Origin: Atriophallophorus winterbourni
Taxonomy: Eukaryota > Platyhelminthes > Trematoda > Plagiorchiida > Microphallidae
Assembly (NCBI GenBank): GCA_013407085.1
Contig: JACCGJ010010483.1
Location: 1-64,000, forward strand
Direction: 5' to 3'
DNA: 64,000 bases
Below are positions 10,641 through 23,400 of this stretch, piece after piece (position 1 is the first letter of the stretch; the number at the start of each line of letters is the position of its first letter). Below the pieces are notes generated by a model. That model did not search any database, was not told the origin of the DNA, and was given only the letters and a program-made list of their open reading frames with translations. Both the position numbers and the translations under genes were made by a program.

Positions 10641-13600
10641 ACAACCAGTAATGGCAGTAGACAAAAGAGGAATCATTCCATTGTTACTGGCTCATCCGTA
10701 CAGGATGAATTTATCCAGGAATTAAATGGTTTGCGTAAGGAAATCGAGATACTGCACGGCAATTCTTCTGCTTCAAAATCTAGAACTCAAAATGTACTAG
10801 TTTATAACCGAGATGAACGCTTTATTAAGGAATCGCAGTCTCGCTGAGATTTCGATCGCAGGTGTATCAGCGATCTAATCCGAATGGTGGGTCTGAAGCC
10901 TTTTACTTTCACAATGCGAGTCCACCGTGTAGAAAGATGCTGGATGGGAAACCGCCTTCGGCCAATCCTGGTTAAATTGAAATACCAGGCAGATCTGGAT
11001 GCATTTCTGGCTAGGGCCGAGCATATCGCCAAATCAACACTAAATAAACTTCAGGTCAAGCTGGATATCTCTCCATTTCGGATTTGGCAAAACGCATCTG
11101 ATTCGAATATGAGAAACTTAGCAATAGGATCATCTGTCATTCGTAAACCTCATGTAGCGTAAAACGCTATTCAATCAGAGACGAACATACTGAACAGCAT
11201 TTCGCCACGAGTCCTTCTGCCCGGCCAAGGTGACGTTAATGGGCTCAGTGCCAATGATGATGAGAGCCGAGCAGTTGTTTTCAGTCGTTGCTTCTCTAAG
11301 ATGGATGCGGTCTCTATTGTCAGACAACGGTCCATCCCCTTAGCGGAAAAGGCTGTCGAACCTGATGATCTTGTTCTTAGTAGCACGACAAAAAACGTAC
11401 AGCTTCCTCGGGTGTTTCGACTGATGGCCAAGCAGGATTGGTTTCAGAAGCACGAATAACCAGCGCCCTAGTATTGTACGCAAATTTATGAAGCATAAAG
11501 AATAAGTGGTCTGAACCTTCTCTCCGTCGTGCTGAGTTACACCCGGCTGGTGTGCAGATGAACATAAGCGAACCGAATATCGTCATAAAATGCGTTAGAT
11601 CTGGCGATAGAAGAGGCGGTGACGTTGCACTCCTCTTGGAGTACGGTTTCCAAAATATGGGCAAGCTAGTGAATACGTCCCAGTTGTTATGAGTATCATG
11701 ACTTGACACAAGTCATCGTCAACGTCACACACAGTGCAGCCTAACAGATTACATAGCTTATCGAGACGCTCAATAGTTTGTTTCACTCAGTTCCACCGTA
11801 CTTCTCTTGGGTGATTTCAACCTCCCAGACATAGATTGACCCGTCCCTACAGGTGTAGTTACTGAGCAATCCGAAACTTTTCTCGAATGTCTTCATAATC
11901 ATGCGTTGCACAGCATGTGAGTCATCCTACGAGGTTTCGTCATGGATGCATTCCATCCACACTCGACTTGGTATTGTCATCCCATTTAGAAGCCGTTAAG
12001 TGTTCAAAGTACCCACCACCGCTCGGCATGAGCGTTCACGTAATGACAAGCTGCGAAGCGGTTCTGCGTTTTTAGAAAAGACTCACTCGTCTTAGACGAA
12101 TTGTAGGCATATATACTCATACATGTTTCAAAATCTTCCCTACAGTTAACTACCGATTCTAATGTAAGTTAAAACTGTGGTAGAATTTGTAAGTATCTAA
12201 AAGAGTAACAAGACAAGCACGCTCCGCTGCAGTGCTTGACAAAGCATCAAAGACCGCTTTGGTGAACGCCTTGAGTCCCTAGGTCTACCCGTAAAAGGGA
12301 TCGACTATGGCGGCAATATAAGCTATCCATCACCTCTAGTTCTTGTGCCTGCTACAAACCGTAAAGAAATGGAGATTTGAAACTGGAGGACTGAAATTAA
12401 CCGATACCGACCCGTCGAAGGCGACTACCTTCTCAAGGTTATTTAGTAGTTTTCAACGACGGAATAAATCTTCAAATGCACTACATGGGCTGCTCAGGCT
12501 ACCAATTGGTTCCCCTGCATTAGATGAGTTGTCCTTCAATGAGGCTTAGTTGTATGGCGCACTTAACAATGTTCCCGTCAGCAAAGTGGGGGACAGGATG
12601 GTATCCATTCAATTATGATAAAGAATCTTGCTTCAAAGCTTACAGAACTGTTCTACAAGCTCTTCAACTCATGCTTGCACCTGGGTGTTGTTCCTAGTGA
12701 GTTAAAATGGCTATAGTCGTGCAAATACACGAGGGTGGTTGCAGGTCAACTCTAGGTAACTATAGACCTCTCAGCCTGACTAGCATCGTCTCGAAATTAT
12801 TGGAAAAGCAATTGTGTGAACAAATCTGTCAGCATCTTTATCGGCATTCTCTACTGATTTTAACTCAACATGGATTTCTGAATAGTAAATCATGCCTGAC
12901 AAATTTTTTTAGTTTTCTCAATACTGCCACTAAAATGCCGGAAGAGGAAAGGCCAGTCATGAGTGACCGCCCTCTAAAGGTCAAGCTAGCAGCAAAATGC
13001 ATACAGGGTAGTCTTCTAGCTTGGATAAAAGCATTTCTTACATGTAGGACATTAAGAGTTCGGGTAAGATCTACGTTGTCTAGCCAAACCGGCGTGATTA
13101 GGGGGCACTCAATGTTCGGTACTCGGTCCTCTTATATCCCTGATTTTCATTGATGATTTATCGTCTGTGTGTAGTGCCCGTACTTCATAAACGCGGATGA
13201 TGTGAAGTTCATCGGATCGACGGATGAATATACCTTGATGTACGACCTTGAGTGGGTCGTAAATTGGTCATACCAGTGGGACCTCACACTGAACATTAAT
13301 AAGAGCTAACTCGTGTCAGCACTGTGTGATACGATTTCGGTCCAGTGTTAACGCCGCAAAGTGTGTTAAGGATTTTGGAGTACTTCTTAGGGTTGAATTC
13401 AAAAGGGAGGACCAATGTGCTGCTGCAGGTCAGCGTGCACAAAAGGTATTTTTCCGATTGAAATCAGTACTATCGAACAGAAGACCTAATGAATTCCTGC
13501 CATTTTACAAGGCATTAGTTTGGCCGCATCTTGAATATTGTGTTCACGCGTGGTGGCCTCGCTACAAGAAGGACATCTTTCGAATTGAAAGCGTACAGCG

Positions 13601-13960
13601 TCTCGCAACTCACATTATTGAGGGTCAGTGAGGGAAACTCTCGTAGCACGCCTGAAGCCTCGCAATCTTTTCTTCTTCAGGCCTTTCCGATTTTAAAAGT
13701 TTTAAGTAGCGTTCCAATGAGCGACTTCTTTAGCTTAAGAGCCGAGCTGGGCACCCCGAGACAATCCCTTAAATTTGCAAAGAAGCGATGACGGATATAC
13801 TCCAGGAAACTTTTTTTCAGCCTTAGGGTGGTTAACTTCTGGAAAATGCTTCCAGAATAACTTATTTCTTGCAGTTTCGTATCGAGTATCAAGCAGAGTA
13901 AGTTATTTCCTGAATAGTCTCCCTAATTGCTATACAAGCTTTGGTAGATCACCTTCTTAG
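10640..13960 (+). mobile_element. CR1-like LINE relic with ORF1, EN and RT remains
   Basis: A decayed but nearly colinear CR1-like LINE. ORF1 remains (10780-11160) read RTQNVLVYNRDERFI and RPILVKLKYQADLDAF. Endonuclease follows in pieces: LVLYANL-stop-SIKNK (about 11467), GDRRGGDVALLLE (about 11600) and LLLGDFNLPDID (about 11805). RT begins about 12550: LGNYRPLSLTSIVSKLLEKQL, LTQHGFLNSKSC, then LLAWIKAFLTCRTLRVRVRS, a damaged PQGSVLGP box, FINADDVKF (ADD kept) at about 13190, and KDFGVLL and LPFYKALVWPHLEYC at 13326-13631. It ends with FFSLRVVNFWKMLPE (about 13810) and a last scrap at 13950. At least seven frame changes or stops make it dead. It belongs to a different subfamily from the element at 15.1 kb. 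Confidence 0.75.
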
Positions 13961-15154
13961 CGGCATCCCTTAAAGCGAGTAAATGCTAGAGTTTTCTGTT
14001 TTTATGCACGATTCTATTTCAGCTGACCTCTCAGCGTGTTGGTGAAGAGAAATTGGTTTTTTTCTTTTTCCATCATTGGTTATAACGTAGTGTACCCTAA
14101 ATACAATCCAAGTAATCCTCGACGATTTCAAACTGAGAAAAAGACAAAAACGTTTTGGCAATGGTGGTGCTTCTCTTCGGCTTTCCACCGAATGAAATTC
14201 TGGACGCTCGGTCGGCTTGTTGGCCAATTACTGTCCTATACAATCTACACTGAACTAATGTTGCGCTGGCATATTTTAAAACTGACACTTTATATAATCT
14301 TTATCTTGCATTCTCAAGTATTGCTTACATTATAACCGCTAGTAATTAGTTGAAAAATTCTCATTAGAAAAGAGCTTGAAATAGAGTTGAATTTATACTG
14401 TGTAATATACTAGCGCACCACAAAATTTTCTGAGATTCACCCAAAACAATAGTAACTCACCGACTCGTTCCCGGCAACTTGTAGAACCTGCTAAGGTCCT
14501 ATACCAGAGTCGTTTATTAGAAACAAGAAGGACAAAAGTGCTATAGTCTCATCAAGGGTTAGTGCAAATACATACGGAAAATTAACGTGTAGTGAAAAAA
14601 CAAATGGCTAAGCGAAAAATAAGGTTTGATATTCTATGTACGACAAATAATAGAATGTGTATGAAAGTATGCGTATAAAATACTCTATTAAATGTCCGAC
14701 TCACGTAATCCTTATGTGCTTCAATCGTATTAACACTAACAAAATTTGACCTCAGTTTGTTCTTCTACAGAATTATTGCTCGTTTGAAATAAATCGTATC
14801 AATGTAATTTACCGGAAAAAGATGATATGAGCGAGGTCAGTAATCAGAAATACTTGTTAATTGTGGTTTGGCTCCAAGTAGGTTGGGGGACGTTCACTCT
14901 AAAGGAAGCGCAATTGTGTTCAGTTGATTTAAACAAAACGACAGCATCATGATGGAAAACGTTTATGAATATAAAATTACGTTTCTAATTATTAATGAAA
15001 TATTACAGAGGAAAGTAATTCCTACAAACGAAATTAGCACGGATTGTCGTAAGTCAGTTCTTCGCAAAACAAGCTACAGACTCGATCTGACCGCGCGCAA
15101 GTTGAATATCATCGCTCGTGACAGATTTCTATTTTTTATTCTGCTTTTGTCATC
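13961..15154. other. spacer between two LINEs
   Basis: No coding region I can support. The open frames at 14036-14335 (plus) and 13970-14288 (minus) overlap on opposite strands and match no family. The last 200 bp or so may be the 5' untranslated region of the LINE whose ORF1 starts at 15155. Confidence 0.4.
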
Positions 15155-16533
15155 ATGGTTGTTGTTAAATCAAAAACAAAACTTTGTTCTAACGCTAAGG
15201 ATACTCGAGGATCCGGTGAGTGTAAAACAACCGGTAAAAGCCGTCCTACGGTTGAATCGAATAGTTCCTGTGGAAATCCTAAGTGTTCTACTACTGTTCT
15301 CGAAGGAATAGAATGCACAAACTGCTCCGTATGGTATCATTCACGCTGCTCGGGTTTAACCGCAACGGTTTTGGCTGAACATAGCTCTAATTCCACCAAA
15401 CCTTGGTTTTGTAGCGCGTGTACTAATCTCCCTATGGCTCGAAGTCTACTGCATATGATAGATCAACAGTCCAAGACTATCATTACCCTCGAAGGCCGTC
15501 TTCATAAACTTGAAAATATGTTTAACGAACAGCATACTACTTCAAGCCTCGCTGTTGTTACATCACTTCCACCAGCACAGAAGTCAGTAGTTAAACCCCC
15601 CGTCACGCAGGCCCATCCCATCCATGTACAACAAAAGATCAGCACAAAGCAATCTAGTGTTGTCGCTGGCAGACCCAAACCGCTAAACGGCACAAGCATC
15701 AATAATGTTTTGACCGCGCGAGCTTCTAGTCCCATGGCAGTGACGTCGAAGGTTTCGGTAGCACGAGCGGAGGCACTTACCGTGATTTGCTCCAATGTCC
15801 CCGAGACTGATTCACCCAGCTTCATAGCGCGTCAATCTGAAGATGTGGAACAATGGAAAAAGTTGTGTCATGAGCTAAGTCTTAACATAGAACCGGCTAG
15901 CATGGTCCGGTTGTCAAGAAACCAGAAATCGGCACACGTTGGTGAGCCAAGATTGTTGCGCATCGTGTTAAAATCGTTAGCAGATGTTGAATCCGTTCTT
16001 CTATCCGCTTACATGCTTCGAAACAGCTCGTCCCCCATCCGTATATTCCCCGATATATCATGGGCAGATAGGCAAGCGAAAAAGCAAGAGAATTACGATT
16101 GGAAACACGAAAGTGACAAAAAAGCATCTTTGTTCATGGCGTTCCTGAACTGAATGATAGTGATCCTAACAAAAACACCACTCATGATTGCGAACAGTGG
16201 CGCTTCTTACAGCAATTGAGTAAAATTACCGATACCTTAACTACTTCCCTGAAGCGTTTGCCAGCTTCTCCCAGCTACCAAGGATCTGGTCCTCGCATAC
16301 TTAAGGTCACCTTTCAATCTGAATCTATGGTGAATGACGCTTTGCAACAATGGTATCGACAAAGGCATTGTGCTCCAGCAGAAGTTCGTCTTCGCTCGGC
16401 CCTGGAAAAGCGGATTAACAGTAAACCGCGATTGACGCCACCGCTTCCACTAACCGAAACGAATATGGTGCAGACGGACTCGACGAACCCAAAAAACTCA
16501 CAAGAGCCGATCCAAACGGGATCGGCGGTCTAG
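15155..16533 (+). pseudogene. CR1-A ORF1: PHD-finger nucleic-acid-binding protein
   Basis: Frame 1 starts at ATG 15155 and runs 332 codons. Residues 39-89 form a C4HC3 PHD-type zinc finger (C39, C44, C54, C57, H62, C65, C86, C89), known from CR1 ORF1 proteins. A short helix rich in Q, E and L follows (about 92-125), then a basic, S/T/P-rich linker. From about residue 205 come two similar modules. The first has VICSNVPETDSP, EQWKKLCHEL and PRLLRIVLKS; the second has FVHGVPELNDSDP, EQWRFLQQLS and PRILKVTFQS. The reading shifts by one base near an A6 run at 16118-16123; after it the protein continues in another frame from about 16129 to the stop at 16531-16533. With that lesion set aside the ORF is about 459 codons. 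Expected role: RNA binding in the LINE ribonucleoprotein. Confidence 0.8.
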
Positions 16534-19332
16534 ATATTCGTATAAATGATGCTGCTCCTAACCTTACGCGTGAGGGCTTGAACTGTCTCTACACGAACGC
16601 GCAGGGTTTACTCAGCAAACTTGCAGAACTTCGCTTGAGGCATGCTGCTCGTCATTTTGACATAATAGCTGTATCCGAAACGTGGCTAAGCTCTTCGATC
16701 ACTGACGCCGAGGTTTCTCTCACTGATATGTCCATTCTCAGGAACGATCGTCCAACTAAAGGGGGCGGTGTTCTTCTATACTATAATTCACGTCTTTCTT
16801 GTGAGGTTCTCCCGCAAGAGCAACTTAGCGTGGTGGACTCACTTTGGTGTCGCTTGCAACTTAAAAATAGGGACTGTGCAATTGTTGCGGTAATATATCG
16901 TCCACCGAATACTCAACGCCTCATTGATGATGTCATTATTGCATCCATTCGCTTCGCCTTATCACTACCCCACTCGCACGCATTGCTGATGGGGGATTTT
17001 AACTCTCCTGAAGTCGTCGGCGAACCCAGCCCAAATACGTTTGCTGCGGATCTGGATGATTTCATCAGCAGTCATCCTTTGTACAACCACGTTAATGTTG
17101 CTACACGCTTTCGGAGTGGCGATTGTCCATCTTTACTCGATCTAGTGCTGACTAACGAGGAACTGATGGTAGAAGAAATTCATTATGAACCGCCCTTAGG
17201 GAAGAGCGACCACGTCGTCCTGACATTTTTTTCGTTTCTTACGCCGAATTCCTTGACGAGGAGGTACCCCTGTTACGGGTAGTTACGGACTACAAGGCGT
17301 TTCAAGAAATTGTCACTGCTAACAATTTCGACTTCATGTTAAATGGCGATCCTGAGCTCACCTGGTCCAGATTTGTCTCCCAGTGGCACTGTCTCCTGCA
17401 ACAATCATCGACTTCCAAAACAGTCAAACGACGTATCCTACGTACTTTCATTCGTAGTAGAACTCGTAAGTGGATCTGCTGCAGAAACGCTGCTTGGAGT
17501 AAGTTCCGATCGGAAGAGTGTGCGCGAAATTGGGAAGCATATCGACAATTACACAACCACTGTACGTCTCTAGTGCGTCAAGATTAGCTGGATTACCATA
17601 ACAAGTTAACTGCACGGTTTCTGAACAACCGAAAACTGCTATACCGTCATATAAATGACAAAAGAAAAGTGAAAACTGGAATCCCCCCACTGAAAATTGA
17701 AGGCGGCTCCACATCGACTTCTATGGAAGCCGCAAATACACTGAAGGATCACTACATGCCGGTATTCCAGAATTGCCAACCATCTTCGTTGAATATCACC
17801 CCACCCCCACCTAGACTCTCTACTATTCTGTTCACCGCTGAACGTGTATATAAAAAGATCATGCAGCTCCGTGAAAATTCATCACCTGGAGTAGACCGGA
17901 TTACACCGAAAGCATTGCGTGCGGTTGCTGTGCAACTTTGTGAACCACTTTCCATGTACTTCCAACGTCTGTTCGATATCTCCCATGTTCCCGAAGATTG
18001 GAAACAGGGGATCATAACCCCGATATATAAAGGTGGAAACCGCAGTGATCCTGCAAATTACCGCCCAGTCACCCTGCTCCCTGTGCTTTCCAAAGTAATG
18101 GAATCTATTGTATCCGATGATTTGATGGCTTTTATGGAGAACACGAATGCTGTCGCCATCGAACAACATGGATTTCGCGGCGGACACTCCTGTACAACAA
18201 ACTTGCTTCTGGCGCGGGACAGCTGGACCAAGGCTGTTGATGCGAGCCACGGTGTCGACGTTATATACTTGGATTTCTCCAAAGCTTTTGACCGTGTTAA
18301 CCATGCTATTTTACTGCAAAAGCTTGGCCTACTTGGAATTGGTAACCCACTTTTGTCTTGGTTAGCCGAATTCCTCCGCTCCAGGACACTCCGCGTTCGC
18401 GTCAGACAATCGCTCTCAGATTGTTTTTCAATACAATGCGGATTACCCCAGGGCTCTGTACTCGGTCCGCGTCTGTTCTTGATGTTCATCAACGACATTG
18501 GAGCATGTGTGAACTCGCCGTTTCTGATGTTCGCAGATGATCTCAAGCTATGGCGCATCCTCTCTTCCTCGAATGATTGCGATGACCTGCCAGCCGATCT
18601 TACCTCACTTAATATCTGGGCAACGTCGAACCAGCTCCCTTTCAACCCACGAAAATGCCGATCTCTCCGCATCCGTCACTCTGGCGAACCTAGTTACAAG
18701 CTAGGGAACACCGAACTTTCGGTGAGTATGCTAGAAAAGAACCTCGGCGTATTGGTTCAAAGTGATCTTGGGTGCTCAGCCCAATGTTCCCTCGCATCAT
18801 CAGTCGCCAATCGCAACGTAGGGCTCCTCAAAAGGGTATTCGGGTCTTTTGACCGCCGCCTCTTTTCCTCGCTCCTACACGCGTACATCAGACCCCACCT
18901 GGAATATGCGGTATCCGTTTGGTCTCCATGGCTAAAGCGTGACCATCACGTCCTAGAGCAGGCTCAACGGAGGTTCACAAGGCTCGTCAAAGGACTCAGT
19001 TTACTGAACTATGAGGACCGCCTCCAGCAACTCAACGTGTTCCCGATCAGTTACCGTCGCATCCGAGGTGATCTGATACTGTTTTCCAGATCCTTAAGGA
19101 GAACAAACATCCGTGCCATGGACTGCTTTTGATGGCACCCAGTTCCGGAACCCGGGGGCATGTTTTCAAGCTAGCCCACCAGCCCAGTCGGTTAAACTGC
19201 CGTAAATTTTTCTTTTCTGTCCGTACCCCTCGTTTTTGGAATGATCTACCAGTTTTTGTCGTAACCTCCCCATCGCTTTCGATTTTTAAAAAGCGGCTTG
19301 ACGCTTATCTCTATTTTTCTCAACAAGTTTAA
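16530..19332 (+). pseudogene. CR1-A ORF2: endonuclease-reverse transcriptase
   Basis: ORF2 overlaps the end of ORF1 in another frame with no ATG in its own frame; its reading is already open 80 bp upstream of the ORF1 stop, and LYTNAQGLLSKLAEL begins at about 16587. Endonuclease (to about 17220): NAQG, SETWL, KGGGVLLYYN, VIYRPPN, LLMGDFNSPE, LDLVLTN and GKSDHVVL, all catalytic positions kept. A frameshift lies in a T7 run (17225-17231), and there is a TAG stop at 17585-17587. RT: SPGVDRITPKAL, ANYRPVTLLPVLSKVME, EQHGFRGGHSCTTNLL, VIYLDFSKAFDRVNH, GLPQGSVLGPRLFL, and FADD at 18530-18541. The C-terminal part has YIRPHLEYAVSVW, LNYEDRLQQLNV, a last frameshift near 19120, then FFSVRTPRFWNDLPVF to the stop at 19332. 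It is inactive as it stands. Confidence 0.85.
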
Positions 19333-20100
19333 TGGATTCTCTTTTTTTCTTCTTCCCGATACTGCACCCATTTTCCTCTTCCTTTCCAGATACGTTTACG
19401 GAACCTCGCCGATTAATCTCCCTCTGTATTGACTGTTAGGATACATAACCACACCCTTTACTGAACTTTGGCGATTGACGCCGAACCCGCTGAACTCCAC
19501 CCGACCCCCTGTACTGACTATCCTATGGTTATATTTTAAGCTCATAGCTTTTGTACCATAATATACTATTGACTATTGAGGTGTTCTTCCAAATTCGTTT
19601 TAAAATCCTTCAACGAATCGCTGTCCACACCATTGTCTGGAAGTGAATTCCACTGTTTAATGACACATCACTCAAGACACATAAGCTGAGATATCTTTGA
19701 GTCTTGAACGCACTAGCTTGTGTGGATGCCCTCAGGTATACGCTTCTTTGATTTCGAAAAGGAAGCGCAAACCATGTATATGTTCAAGTCAGATTATCCG
19801 AAACACTATGATTACATCAATCCGCATATGGTGGCATGCCTTGGTATCTAATTCAAGTGTTCGACATCTATAATCGTATGTTTGATGGCCCAAGGTTCTT
19901 ATCATTTTCCAATCGAGGGCGTATAAAAGTTCTTGATTGAAGCAGAGGTAGCAATTCCCGTAGGAGCTTCATCACTACTCCGGAGCGATGGATCCAATAA
20001 AACAGGGCGTCTCAGGGGAGACAAACAGATCGGCTTCACTGCATTCCATTCGTTGACGACCCGATTATATTTGGATATATTTACCCTACTTCGGTGTAGC

Positions 20101-20264
20101 CCTACTTCGGTGTAGGCAACCGGGTAGTATTATGCCTACGTTCAACGATGACGATGATGACAACGCTTTGTACCCCCCTTCTCGCTTTGTACATCTCATT
20201 GATTATGTTGAACGGCACCATATCTGTATCAGATTGTGCAAATATAATAATAATAATAAACCGT
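20101..20264 (+). repeat. SINE-2-type repeat, copy A
   Basis: A block starting 'cctacttcggtgtaggcaaccgggtagtat' and ending in '(ata)n' before 'aaaccg'. A nearly identical copy lies reversed at 58436-58590. The start unit 'cctacttcggtgtag' occurs twice in tandem (20089-20117). It interrupts CR1-B between RT pieces 2 and 3. The core 'gg..tgggcaaccgggtagtatcatg' is shared with the element at 29670-29962. Confidence 0.65.
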
Positions 20265-20462
20265 ACCGCCTCTTCCGACTAGACACGCATGCTACGTTTG
20301 AGTGACCACGACATTCGAAGGTTGTTACGGTAGACACTCACGGTATTTGATTTGAGCTTCAAGTCGTGCGTCAAATAGAAACCCTGATCTTCAACACATC
20401 GAACAGGCTCCTGCATCGTATCACCTATTAGGTAGGAACGTTCAGGTAAATTTTTATCAGTG

Positions 20463-23400
20463 CAGATATGTCAATAGACAATAGTAGATTATGGTATAAA
20501 AAAGCTATGAGCTAAAAAGATAACCATAAGTTAGTCTATACAGGGGGTCGGGTGGAGTTCGGGGTCGTTTGCCAAAGTTCCGTAAAGGGTGGGGTTAAAT
20601 GTATCAATACTGTCAATACGGGGGGAGATGAATCGGCGTAGTTCCGAATACATGTATCTGGAAAGGAAGAGGAAAATGGGTGCAGTATCGAGAAGATGGA
20701 AAAGCGAAAATCCATTAAACTTGTTGAGAAAAATAGAGATAAGCTTCAAGTAGCTCTTTAAAAATGGAGAGTGATGGGGGAGGTTACGACAAAACTGGTA
20801 GATCATTCCAAACACGAGGGGTACGGACAGAGAAGAAAAATTTACGGCAGTTCAACCGACTGGGCTGGTGAGCTAGCCTTAAGACATCTCCCCGGGTTCC
20901 GGAACTAGGTGCCATCAAAAGCAGTCCATGGCACGGATGTTTGTTCTCCTTAAGGACCTGGAAAACTAGTATCAGATCCCCTCTAATGCGACGTTAACTC
21001 ATCGGGAATACGTTTAGTTGCTGGAGGAGGTCTTCATAGTTCAGCAAACAGAGTCCTTTGACGAGCTTTGTGAATCTCCGTTGAGCCTGCTCTACGACGT
21101 GATGGTCACCCTTTAGCCAGGGAGACCAAACAGATACCGCATATTCCAGGTGGGGTCTGATGTACGCGTGTGGGAGCGAGGAAAAGTGGCGGCGCTCAAA
21201 AGACCCTTTTGAGGAGCCCTACGTTGCGATTGGCGACTGATGATGCGAGGGAACATTGGACTGAGCACCCGAGATCACTTTGAACCAATACGCCGAGGTC
21301 TTTTTCTAGCATATCCACCGAAAGTTCGGTGTCCCCTAGCTTTTACCTAGTTTCGCCGGGGTGACGAATGCGGAGAGATCGGTATTTTCGTGGGTTGAAA
21401 GGGAGCTGGTTCGACATTGCCCAGTTATTAAGTGAGGTAAGATACGCCTGCAAGTCACAACATTCATTTGAGGAAGAGAGGATGCGCCATAGTTTGATAT
21501 CATCCGCGAACATCAGAAAACGTTGAGTTCACACATGCTCCAATGTCGTTGATGAACATCAAAAACAGACGCGGACCGAGTACAGAGCCCTGGGGTAATC
21601 CGCATTGTATTGAAAACAATCGGAAAGCGATTGTCTGACGCGAACGCGAAGTGTCCTGGAGCGTAGAAATTCGGCTAACCAAGACAAGAGTGGGTTACCA
21701 ATTTCAAGAAGGCCAAGCTTCTGCAGTGAAATAGCGTGGTTAACACGGTCAAAATTTTTGGAGAAATCCATGCATATAACATCGACAGCTTTGGTGCAGC
21801 CGTCCCGCGCCAAAAGCAAGTTTGTTGTACAGGAGTGTCCGAGCGAAACCCCTGTTGTTCGGCAGCGACAGCCATCAAATCGTCGGATACAATAGATTCC
21901 ATTACTTTGGAAAGCACAGGGAGCAGAGTGACTGGGCGGTAATTCACAGGATCACTGCGGTTTCCACATTTATAGATCGGGTTAATGGTTCCTTGTTTCT
22001 AATCTTCGGGAACATGGGAAGTATCGAACAAACGTTGAAGTATAGGAAAGTGGTTCACAAAGTTACGCAGCAACCGCACGCAACGCTTTCGGTGTGATCC
22101 GGTCTACTCCATGTGATGAATTTTGACGGAGGTGCATGATCTTTTTATATACGCGTTCAGCGGTGAACAGAATAGTAGAGAGTCTAGGTGGGGGTGGGGT
22201 GATATTCAAGGAACTCACTCACTCAGTCCTCTCCGTGCCGGGTGGCACATAAGGCGAAGACAACTTCACGCCAGTGGTTCCGGTCTGCCGTCTGCACCGT
22301 GAATCCTTGTGCATGTAGTTCGCGTTCCAACGTTCTGCGCCAAGTTTCCTTGGGCCGTCCCCTTTTTCGTTTACCTTGTGGACGCCAGTGAATGGCTACC
22401 TTCGTATGTGAACTGGGATCCATCCTGCAGACATGACCGAACCATCTTCACCGTCGTCTTTGGACTACGGTAGATACCACCTCCAGACCAGTTTTTCTCA
22501 GGAGCTCTTCATTCGAAATGGTGTGTGGCCAAAAAATCCGTAGAATCCTTTTCAAGCACTTAGTTTGAAACACGTTCATTCTGCGCTCAATGGCAGCGGT
22601 CGTCTTCCAGCATTCCGATGCGTACAGCAACACACTCAGAACGTTGCTCTTGAAGAGTCTGATCTTCGTATTAATGCTGAGAGCGGAGGATTTCCAAATG
22701 GAATTCAGCATGCAGAATGCTTGGTTCGCCATCCCGATCCTTCTCCTGACCTCATCTTCACAGTCACCATTTACAGTCAGTTTGCTCCCAAGGTAGACTG
22801 TATCTGTAACCTCACTGAGCGGTTGACCGTCCACAAACACTGGTGGTTGCTCCGGAACATTCTTCCGCATTACCTCCGATTTGCCAGCGTTAATTTCTAA
22901 ACCCACCGTCTTGCCAATTTCGGATAGTCGATCGCTCTTGCTCTGGATGTCATTGATCTTGCACGCCAAGGGGGCAACATCATCCGCATGGTACAGGTCT
23001 TCTAGCGGTCCCGCTGGGGTCCATGGAATGCCTGCTGCCCTGCCATCGGTCACCTGTCTCATAATCCAGTCTATTGTTAGGGAGAGGAGTATCGGTGAGA
23101 GGATACATCCTTGCCTCACTCCCGTACGAACCTCAAACTTCTCAGTGAGCATTCCATTGTGAGCGGCTTGGCATTCAAACTTCTCATAAAAGGTTTTTAT
23201 GAGATTTACTATCTTTGAAGGTATACCATAATGACAGAGGATTTTCCGTAACACTGGTCGGTGAACGCTATCGAAAGCCTTCTGGAAGTCGATGTAGGCC
23301 ACACATAGCTCTGCATTCCATTCATGTGTCTGCTCCAGAATCTGACGGAGGACAAAGATTTGGTCAATGCAAGATTTTCCTTCAATGAACCTGGCTTGCT

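Larger units (their letters stand above)
15155..19580 (+). mobile_element. near-complete CR1-like LINE (CR1-A)
   Basis: A two-ORF non-LTR retrotransposon: ORF1 (15155-16533), ORF2 (about 16530-19332) and a roughly 250-bp 3' untranslated region that ends with a CTATTGA heptamer twice ('actattgactattga', about 19562-19578). Short tandem 3' repeats in place of poly-A are characteristic of the CR1 clade. All endonuclease and RT motifs are present and only four coding lesions separate it from an open element: a frameshift in ORF1, and two frameshifts plus one stop in ORF2. A second, 5'-truncated copy lies inverted at 20463-23868. Compared with every other LINE here it is much better preserved, implying a fairly recent insertion. 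Confidence 0.85.

Noticed and set aside
14036..14335. 99-codon plus-strand frame between two LINEs.
   Set aside because: No family resemblance and an equally open frame on the opposite strand.
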